DNA from: Chiridota heheva
Taxonomy: Eukaryota > Echinodermata > Holothuroidea > Apodida > Chiridotidae
DNA: 64,000 bases
Reading direction: 5' to 3'
Assembly (NCBI GenBank): GCA_020152595.1
Contig: JAIGNY010001834.1
Span: forward strand, 184,501 to 248,500
Shown: positions 55,427-64,000 of the stretch, piece by piece
Position numbering within the stretch: position 1 is the stretch's first letter
How the letters are laid out: each line of letters begins with the position of its first letter
Translations under genes and position numbers: made by a program
The notes under the pieces: model-generated
Databases searched by the model: none
What the model was told of the DNA's origin: nothing
Seen by the model: only the letters and a program-made list of their open reading frames with translations

Positions 55427-57414
55427 CAAGGTAACACATACATGTACAAAGCTTATTGAAATAGAAAAGAAGTCAATAAATTACAAAGCAGAAAGTAACT
55501 GTACATTCAAGGTAACACATACATGTACATGTACAAAGCCTAATAAAATAGAGAAGAAGTCAATAAATTAGGAAGCAGAAAGTAACTGTACATTCAAGGT
55601 AACACATACATGTACATGTACAAAGCCTAATAAAATAGAGAAGAAGTCAATAAATTACAAAGCAGAAAGTAACTGTACATTCAAGGTAACACATACATGT
55701 ACATGTACAAAGCCTAATAAAATAGAGAAGAAGTCAATAAATTAGGAAGCAGAAAGTAACTGTACATTCAAGGTAACACATACATGTACATGTACAAAGC
55801 CTAATAAAATAGAGAAGAAGTCAATAAATTAGGAAGCAGAAAGTAACTGTACATTCAAGGTAACACATACATGTACATGTACAAAGCCTAATAAAATAGA
55901 GAAGAAGTCAATAAATTAGGAAGCAGAAAGTAACTGTACATTCAAGGTAACACATACATGTACATGTACAAAGCCTAATAAAATAGAGAAGAAGTCAATA
56001 AATTAGGAAGCAGAAAGTAACTGTACATTCAAGGTAACACATACATGTACATGTACAAAGCCTAATAAAATAGAGAAGAAGTCAATAAATTAGGAAGCAG
56101 AAAGTAACTGTACATTCAAGGTAACACATACATGTACATGTACAAAGCCTAATAAAATAGAGAAGTCAATAAATTAGGAAGCAGAAAGTAACTGTACATT
56201 CAAGGTAATACATACATGTACATGTACAAAGCCTAATAAAATAGAAGAAGTCAATAAATTAGGAAGCAGAAAGTAACTGTACATTCAAGGTAACACATAC
56301 ATGTACATGTACAAAGCCTAATAAAATAGAGAAGTCAATAAATTAGGAAGCAGAAAGTAACTGTACATTCAAGGTAACACATACATGTACATGTACAAAG
56401 CCTAATAAAATAGAGAAGTCAATAAATTAGGAAGCAGAAAGTAACTGTACATTCAAGGTAACACATACATGTACATGTACAAAGCCTAATAAAATAGAGA
56501 AGAAGTCAATAAATTACAAAGCAGAAAGTAACTGTACATTCAAGGTAACACATACATGTACATGTACAAAGCCTAATAAAATAGAGAAGAAGTCAATAAA
56601 TTAGGAAGCAGAAAGTAACTGTACATTCAAGGTAACACATACATGTACATGTACAAAGCCTAATAAAATAGAGAAGAAGTCAATAAATTAGGAAGCAGAA
56701 AGTAACTGTACATTCAAGGTAACACATACATGTACATGTACAAAGCCTAATAAAATAGAGAAGAAGTCAATAAATTAGGAAGCAGAAAGTAACTGTACAT
56801 TCAAGGTAACACATACATGTACATGTACAAAGCCTAATAAAATAGAGAAGAAGTCAATAAATTAGGAAGCAGAAAGTAACTGTACATTCAAGGTAACACA
56901 TACATGTACATGTACAAAGCCTAATAAAATAGAGAAGAAGTCAATAAATTACAAAGCAGAAAGTAACTGTACATTCAAGGTAACACATACATGTACATGT
57001 ACAAAGCCTAATAAAATAGAGAAGAAGTCAATAAATTAGGAAGCAGAAAGTAACTGTACATTCAAGGTAACACATACATGTACATGTACAAAGCCTAATA
57101 AAATAGAGAAGAAGTCAATAAATTACAAAGCAGAAAGTAACTGTACATTCAAGGTAACACATACATGTACATGTACAAAGCCTAATAAAATAGAGAAGAA
57201 GTCAATAAATTACAAAGCAGAAAGTAACTGTACATTCAAGGTAACACATACTGTACATGTACATGTACAAAGCCTAATAAAATAGAGAAGAAGTCAATAA
57301 ATTAGGAAGCAGAAAGTAACTGTACATTCAAGGTAACACATACATGTACATGTACAAAGCCTAATAAAATAGAGAAGAAGTCAATAAATTAGGAAGCACA
57401 AAGTACTGTACATT
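55427..57414. repeat. Minisatellite, 87-bp unit, about 23 copies (DLAT intron 1)
   Basis: The unit contains aaggtaacacatacatgtac, then tgtacaaagcctaataaaat, then agagaagaagtcaataaatt and a GA-rich end. Two main variants (ttaggaagc and ttacaaagc) alternate irregularly; some units lack 'gaa'. On the DLAT sense strand each unit contains a good 3' splice-site look-alike. Confidence 0.96.
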
Positions 57415-57533
57415 GCAAAACTTGATACAAAATCTTGTGCTGTAACATAAATTTTACAATGTGTTGTTATCTGTACAAATAAAATATTCATAGGGTTAAT
57501 TAACTTAAAAGTTCTTTTCATGACATAAAGGCA

Positions 57534-57840
57534 GTGCACAAGCTTACTGGGGTGCACGAGCTTACTGGGGTGCGCGAGCTTACAGGGGTGCACAAGCTTA
57601 CGGGGGTGCACGAGCTTACAGGGGTGCACAAGCTTACGGGGGTGCACGAGCTTACGGGGGTGCACGAGCTTATGGGGGTGCACGAGCTTACATGGGTGCA
57701 CAAGCTTACAGGGGTGCACGAGCTTACAGGGGTGCACGAGCTTACGGGGGTGCACGAGCTTACATGGGTGCACAAGCTTACGGGGGTGCACGAGCTTACA
57801 GGGGTGCACGAGCTTACGAGGGTGCACGAGCTTACATGGG
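57534..57840. repeat. Minisatellite, 18-bp unit, about 17 copies
   Basis: The unit is gtgcacgagcttacgggg, with a/g variants. It is six codons long and stop-free in several frames, so the long frames on both strands are artefacts. Confidence 0.95.
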
Positions 57841-58314
57841 TTAACAAACTTCCTACTTTTAGCCAGTGTGTTTTCACCTCAAAGATTAAGCCATATATCA
57901 TTCTTAAAAATCACATTTTCAACATACTTTAAGGACAGTGCTATTTAAAAACTTATTGTAACGAAGGTCTTCTGAATTGTCCTTCTTCGCAATAAATACG
58001 GGTCATGCAAGTACACTGAAACAGAACTGGAAACAGCTGGTTTAACGAGTCGATGAGGTTGCAAGTAAATGAAACGCCAAGAAGAATGTCAAAAGAGTTA
58101 ACACAAATTTTATTTCAAATTCCAATGTCTGCAGATAAGAGGATTCAGACGGAGATGATCAAAGATCACTAAGGAACAACTACTGTATGATGCAACTGAA
58201 ACTTTCAAATCCAGTGGCTGCTATTATATGCGCCGCAGGTAAACAAACCCAGTACCCAACGCTAGGTGGGTAAACACACTGGCAAGGCATTAATCAAAAC
58301 CTAATTGCCAATTG

Positions 58315-59055
58315 TACGAAAACTGATTACCTTGGTGTTTGTATAGATGACAAACTGTCTTTTACCCCACACATATCAAAAATGCTAAGTAAAGTTTACT
58401 ATATTGTGTCAAGCTTATCGTCTATTTTATCTTTTTGTAATTTTAATGCCTGAATGAATCTTTTTAAATCCGTAATTATATCCCAGCTCCTTTATGCCGT
58501 ACCAGTTTGGTATCATCTCTTACTAGAAAAAGACAAAGACAGAATTAAGAATTTTTTAAGATACACGTCAAAGATTTTTAACTTGGACTATTTTACCCTT
58601 ATTTGTATTCTCAACGACAGAGCCAAATCAGAGTTTAGTGCAATAGCAAGAAAAATAAATTCAACTAAAAGTCATCCATTACATAATGTTTTACAAAGCC
58701 TTCTTGCCAAAACCAATAGAAATGTTCGCAATCCAAACATAGTGCCAAAATTCAGTATACAACTGTACAAACATTCTTTTATCTACCAGGCGGCTCTTTA
58801 TATACAAAATGGACAGCTACGGTCACTTCTTTCATTCTTTTTTAATCCTTCAAGTCATTTTACCAGGTAATGTCTTATATATATATATATTATATTATAT
58901 TTATTCTTTGCATCTATAGATTTATCATTTATATCATAGTTATATGTTTTATGTAATTTTATTTTATTTTATTTATTATATGTATGTTATTAAATGTTAA
59001 TCCTTTTTACAAATGTACATTTGTACTGGAAGCAATAAATTGAATTGAATTGAAT
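58315..59055 (+). mobile_element. CR1-like LINE, 3' part
   Basis: The frame reads DYLGVCIDDKLSFTPHISKM, then after a stop NLFKSVIISQLLYAVPVWYH and RSLLSFFFNPSSHFTR-stop at 58870. YLGVxIDxxLxFxxHI is the thumb-proximal motif of CR1/Jockey-type RTs. The element ends with a (GAATT)n tail at about 59036-59055. It is 5'-truncated. Confidence 0.82.
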
Positions 59056-59064
59056 TGGCCCAGC

Positions 59065-59350
59065 CAGAATGGTTTGGTTTGTTGAAGTTTAACAGCACCA
59101 CAACAGTCAGAGTCCAATGTGCCAAGAAGGTGTTAACGAATAATGGTGTAAAAATAAGGATAGTGAGGAGATGGAAGGTTTGTAAGGGAGATAAAGGGAA
59201 AAAGCTGAATGTGGGAGAAACATTAAGGAGAAAAGAAATGGGTGTGTAAGGTTAGGTGTAGAAGAGGAGAAGGGGAGGAGATAATATAAAATGGAAGAGG
59301 TTGTTGTTGCGAGGAAGTTGATGATGTTTGAGGAAAAACAAATTTGAAGA
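59065..59350 (-). mobile_element. I-type LINE, 3' end fragment, same subfamily as 4436-4975
   Basis: The 'gaagtttaacagcaccacaacag' type end joins about 270 bp of G-rich complement. It meets the tail of the CR1-like element head-on at about 59060. Confidence 0.6.
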
Positions 59351-59359
59351 TACAATTGA

Positions 59360-60290
59360 TTAATGACAAGATAAACTCTGGTGACTTTTTACTTTGAAAG
59401 CCATCTTCAGACCCCTAGCTTGATTTAAAAAGGGGCAGGGTGCTAGATGTGTTGAGGGCACATTAATGTGCACACATCACTGCATCTTTTCGGTGTGTGG
59501 AGTCCAGGGGCCCCCTTGAGGCTCAATCCCCTGGTGAAGCTCTGGGTTTTTAGCTATAATCATACCTCAGAATGAAACTATTCTGATTGGACCAGTCATT
59601 AGGGGTAGCCAAACAGGACAATTGCTTACTATGCTATCATTCTGTGTTCTGTATCCATGTAAGGTATTTCATTTATAAGGTTAATTAAGACTATTAAGTT
59701 TGAAAAAAAATCAAATCTAAATCATTATTTATTTTGTTTACATTTTTTTCACACGAGATGCAGGGCAGACCCCCAAGGGGCAGGGCAGACCCCAAGGGAC
59801 AGGGCGGACCCCGGGGGCAGAGCAGGCATACAGAGGGGCAGGGTGGGCCACCCCTGTGAAACAGCAAAGCTAGGGATCTGAGTCCTTTTTATTTAATTAT
59901 AAAACAAATATTATCTCGTTACATCTCCACCCTTTAAGAGCCTTTGAAAGGAAAAAAAGTGTCAGAAAGCTCAAAATTTGTAGATAAAGCAACCATTACG
60001 AAAATTTGCAAGAATTTTTAACATTAAATTAAATTTTGAATTGTGAAAATCTCAACAAAAAAATCACTAATGACGTAAATCACTAATGACGTTCTTACAC
60101 TCCTTTTCTCCACAAAAGGAACAAACCTGTGACTTCATTTTTATATATCTCATAACACATGATTCCCTAACTCTCAAAACTAATAAAAAGTAATATCAAT
60201 GCATCATCAATGACAAACAAGGGAAATACATCGATATGCACATCATCCAATATATCCACTGATATATAGAATACTGACAATACCGTACAT
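59360..60290. other. Intergenic, no gene seen
   Basis: It contains three or four short direct repeats of a 'ggggcagggcagacccc' motif at 59757-59850 and a doubled 'aatcactaatgacgt' at 60063-60090. No exon was supported. Confidence 0.4.
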
Positions 60291-60299
60291 CTCCTCCAG

Positions 60300-60440
60300 C
60301 ACAAACCCTGAGGGGGACACACCCAGCCTCGCTTTGCAACAACTTCCTAGAAGACCACACAAATATTGAGCGGGATCTACATCTATCAAGAATACAAAAT
60401 CGAGCGGGACACACCCTGCATCGTCTATCAAGAATAAAAA
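60300..60440. repeat. Interspersed repeat with 37-bp internal units, copy 1
   Basis: Units contain 'gagcgggacacaccctgc' and 'tctatcaagaata'. A second copy with the same units lies at 61890-62012, same orientation. Confidence 0.55.
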
Positions 60441-60559
60441 AGAAAACCAAAAGCTTTCGTGGTTCTGATGCCTCCCCTTTTTCCCTTTTTTTGGAGCGGT
60501 GTAATGTGATTTCATAGCAGTATGTATGAATGTATGACTATTCAGAATTTCAGACACAT

Positions 60560-61220
60560 GAGTTCATTTGGTCTGAATCAAATGTTTTTGTTTTTTATCT
60601 GAAATATTATTACAGGGTTGGCAGGTGTAATTGGTTTGTGTGGGAAATTTACAACTTTGATGTGGCCTAATGATTATTGGCCAGATGTTATTCCTGCCAA
60701 TGTTTACATTTAGATATCCAATTTTGGAAATTTTCTTTATATTTGTGGGGAGAGGGCAGTGTTGCCCTAAGGCAGGCAAGGAGGATTTTGGTTATTGTAA
60801 TGTTTTGGGTTTATGTGAATGGAGCTCGGCGCCTGTACATGGCTGCTAGTAAAGGGGTATAGTGACTTCCTAGGGAGTGAGAACGTTTTAGGAATGTTAA
60901 TGCCTAATGACCAGGGAGTATGTTAATTTGTCTGTGTGACATCATAGGTGTTTCAAATTTACTGCTAGCTTTCTCTACATGGAGAAACTCTAAAATTTCT
61001 GTAACTTGTGAACCAAAAATACCAATAAATTTATTTCAATTTGTTTCACTTTTTTTTTCTTGTCACATATGATTATTTGAATATTCCTTTCATTTTTTCA
61101 AATAAAGGAAATTGTTCTTAGATCTGCTTCTATTGGTCATCATTAGTAAGCAAAGATATTATCTATGGAATAAATATTTCATAAATTTCTGACCAAATAT
61201 CAGATTGATTTATGAACAGA
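60560..61220. other. Intergenic, no gene seen
   Basis: The short frames here lack splice context and conserved motifs. An AATAAA on the plus strand at about 61023 has no gene to serve that I can identify. Confidence 0.3.
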
Positions 61221-61224
61221 ATCT

Positions 61225-61845
61225 TGTAAGAACAAGCATTTCATAGCAATTTCACATCAAGCTCCGCCCACTTTGCATATTAATGATATGAGACCTGCTA
61301 ACAACATAGACATGTGCACAATACCTACAGTAACAACAGTAGCATAGCAAGTATTACATGAAATTGTCAAGACTGCTTAATAATCACTTATTCAAGAACT
61401 TTATAAGCCCCACCTATCATTAATATGGATGATATCATCACCAAAAAGGGTAGGGTTCTTGTACTACATATAAGCATTCTGTATACTGATTATGACATGT
61501 CTGCAGTATACGGTTCATGAGATATTGTGAGAACAAGCATTTCATAACAATTTAACATGAAACTCCGCCCACCATGCATATTAATGATATGAGATCTGCA
61601 AACAACGTAGACATGTGCACAATACCTTATAACAGTAGCATAGCAAGTATTACATAAAACTGACATAATGGTTGCTAAATTATCACAATTTCAAGAATTT
61701 TAAATTTAGCTCCACCCACTCATTAATATGCATGATATCATCACCAAAAACGATAGGGTTTTTGTACTCCATATAGGTATCCTGTGTACTAAATATGACA
61801 AGTCTGCAGTGTATGGCTCATGAGATATCGTGAGAACAAGCTAAC
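61225..61845. repeat. Tandem repeat, about 301-bp unit, two copies and a start of a third
   Basis: The marker 'gaacaagcatttcata' at 61231 and 61532 and 'gaacaagctaacc' at 61833 gives the period. Each unit contains 'ctccgcccac' and 'gatatcatcaccaaaaa'. The copies differ by roughly a fifth, so the duplication is old. Confidence 0.8.
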
Positions 61846-61889
61846 CGTCACACACCCACACACATACATGTTTGCACACACACCAAAGC

Positions 61890-62012
61890 AACTGCAAAGC
61901 TTCCTGATGCGCATCGCAACCCAAAATCCAGAAGGACACAACCTGCCTCTTCTATCAAGAATACAAATTTGAGTGGGAGACATCCTGCCTCGTCTATCAA
62001 GAATAAAATACA
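61890..62012. repeat. Interspersed repeat with 37-bp internal units, copy 2
   Basis: This matches 60300-60440. Two complete 'tctatcaagaata' units are present. Confidence 0.55.
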
Positions 62013-62221
62013 ACATTTGCATATACATTGATAGTGAAGAATAACATAAAATAACAAACATATTATACTCTTCATATAAATCAAGCCAATACGGTAAACA
62101 AATGCAGCAACAATTCCTTTTTCAAGCAATTGTTAGCTATATGACCCTATATGACTATATGGTAGTTTGAATAGGGCCTAAATATTACTGAATTAATTGT
62201 TGTGTTGCATTTGTCCTGCAG

Positions 62222-62394
62222 CACATGAGGGACCCATTGTATTGCGTGCCCACAATTACAATTTTTATACGGTAGCTGACCTGGGACAGTGGGAGTTGGT
62301 TTATGCCTTCGGATATACTTGTAGGCTGACGAAGGAGTCAAACCAAAATCATTTGAGAGAGAAATGGATTAATAAAATCACAAAACATGCTACT
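62222..62394 (+). CDS. Single internal exon of an unrecognised protein
   Basis: Acceptor ttgtcctgcag|ca with a branch-like ttactgaat upstream, and donor gctact|gtaagt. The 173-bp exon is open in one frame for 57 codons after two split bases: HEGPIVLRAHNYNFYTVADL, then GQWELVYAFGYTCRLTKESN and QNHLREKWINKITKHAT. Composition (W, Y, H, C, few low-complexity residues) looks like a folded protein domain. I recognise no family. It may belong to a gene continuing to the right, or be domesticated transposon sequence. No partner exon was identified nearby. Confidence 0.45.
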
Positions 62395-62399
62395 GTAAG

Positions 62400-64000
62400 T
62401 CTATTCATTCACCAGTGTTTCCGTTCTCATTTTCAGCAATATTCACAAAATATACTTGCAATACAAACATCGTTTGTGGTAGCACAGTAACAGTCAGTTA
62501 GGGTTAATGCACTTTTTTGCATCCTACGTTTTGTTTACATAAACTTTGAAAATGCTCGGTTTGTCGGTTTTAACCAAGCCATGTTATAGTAACCACCCTG
62601 CTTTGAGAAAAGCCAAAACCGTGAAACTTTAGCCACTGACCACCTAGAGATAAACACCTCACTTAGTAGGCACTACTTGCAAGGCAATATTTGCATGCTG
62701 AGTGAGACAACGCATAATACACTCGTGAAATTGAAAACCACTCCGACAACAACAAATATTCTTTCAAGAAATGAAAACCCTTCTCCAAACGAACAAAAGG
62801 GTAATTTCATGTCAATCCAACGGGGTCAAGTAACCCACCATCTCAGATTTGCTTGGAATTTAACATATTTGCTTGGAATAATGTATCTAGAACATCACTC
62901 AAATTTTATCCTCATTGCTGAAGGCGTTTCAGAGATATGAACGTGTAAATCTCGGCCATTTTTTCCCTAATTTCTTTATCTCGGTGGCCATTTTGAATTT
63001 CCGATAAACAATAACAATTATACAGTCCATTGTTTTAACAATTGGCATGCTGTGGTTTTGGAAGGTGGGGAATCTAAATATGCCACTAAAATGCTCCCAG
63101 GGCAAGTTTTCACTTTGAATTTTAAGAAAAAAAATTCTGACAATTTTTATTTTTTTTGCAAAATGCTTCACATTTAACGAGCTGTTACAAAAAAGGCATT
63201 TTGATGTATACACCTGAAAATTCATCAAAATTTTCAATTTTTCATAATTTGCTATTTTTGGGGTCAAAAATTATAACAAAATGACTCTGAAATTGATAAT
63301 ATGTATAAATCTAGTGCCATGCTCATAGGAATAAAGTTTACTATTAGTTTACTTTATTGTAAAAATATAAAACTACCGTAAGTTCCAAAAATCAACAAAG
63401 TCACATAAAAAAAACTGCTCTTTTAGACAATTATCTGCATGTATGCACGTTTTTAAGGCAGAATATTTTCTCCCCTATTTACAGTAAATACTTGAAATAT
63501 GTTTTATGTATATATAACACTTAATACATTCAAAGAAACAAATACAATTCCTGCTAAATAAGACACTAAATTGTGTGACAAAATAACATATTGAAAATGC
63601 TATTAAAAACCAACTATCGAATCTAGAGTTTTAATACTGTATGTGAGATACTGTTACTCCATATACCATAGTTTAAGGATATAAGCTTTTTAATGGTCCA
63701 ACAAATAGTTAAAAAGTTATATTTAGATATAAATATCCACAAAAATTGGCCACTTTCAACAATTTTCGGAGCTGAAGTGCCTTTTTGAAAATAAAATATT
63801 TGACAGCAGACAATTGAAGAAAAAAAATTTACCACTAGAAAACTATGATATATTTTCAAACAATTGTTATTTGTGCTTAATTACATTTTTATATATAAAT
63901 AATGACCACCTCAAAATCCACCCAAAGATCACTACTTTGCAAAAATGACATTTTGAAAATGCGATCAAAAATCAAATATCCAACCTAAAGCTCTAAAATT
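62400..64000. other. AT-rich sequence, no gene seen
   Basis: Related segments at 63170-63260, 63590-63800 and 63940-64000 share words such as 'ttttgaaaatgc' and 'atcaaaaatcaa', hinting at an old repeat that runs off the right edge. No exon was supported. Confidence 0.35.

Noticed and set aside
9836-57840. CRISPR array
   Set aside because: All direct repeats are contiguous minisatellites without unique spacers, in an animal genome.
57381-57932. Repeat proteins (VHELTG and KLVHPC types)
   Set aside because: 18-bp tandem repeat, open on both strands by period.
1-64000. LTR retrotransposons or other virus-derived elements
   Set aside because: I looked for paired long terminal repeats and for capsid, protease or integrase motifs and recognised none. 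All reverse-transcriptase-related pieces are LINE type.

Overview
This is animal nuclear DNA. Two genes for mitochondrial proteins, both split by spliceosomal introns, lie on the minus strand in AT-rich sequence packed with interspersed and tandem repeats. The mobile elements (I-type LINEs carrying RNase H, CR1/L2-like and endonuclease-RT LINE tails, tRNA-headed SINEs, TTAA-flanked and hAT-like MITEs, long foldback elements) suit a marine invertebrate, perhaps an echinoderm or hemichordate. I cannot fix the species.

Left third (1-14.3 kb): old LINE copies and two TTAA-flanked MITEs, then three coding exons of MFF (mitochondrial fission factor) at 14136-14260, 11912-12038 and 5791-5862, minus strand. 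The 3' part of MFF lies beyond the left edge. The large MFF intron 5863-11911 holds a 17-bp minisatellite, a long foldback element, and on the plus strand a phase-consistent three-exon candidate gene of unknown function (7380-9209) behind two CACGTG boxes.

Middle (14.3-29.4 kb): no coding exon that I can recognise. There is a LINE split by an hAT-like MITE with a perfect 8-bp target duplication, a near-perfect 0.7-kb foldback at 17588-18310, a 45-nt palindrome at 19235-19279, MITEs, SINEs, a 24-bp minisatellite and an I-type LINE with an RNase H domain.

Right half (29.5-55.4 kb): DLAT, the E2 dihydrolipoamide acetyltransferase of the pyruvate dehydrogenase complex, minus strand, twelve exons (first exon not found). 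All splice phases agree. One intron is GC-AG. Three exons are each one base short of an open frame, and several residues that are near-constant in E2 are changed, so the locus is either mis-assembled at three short runs or is a divergent or decaying paralogue. Most of its longer introns carry a private minisatellite (23, 39, 24, 32, 35, 25, 25 or 87 bp), one of which seems to have grown across the 5' junction of a LINE insertion.

Right end (57.5-64 kb): an 18-bp minisatellite, a CR1-like LINE end joined head-on to an I-type LINE end, a 301-bp tandem repeat, and one well-formed plus-strand exon (62222-62394) of a protein I do not recognise. MFF and DLAT are linked only in that both products act at mitochondria. 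No shared regulation is visible.
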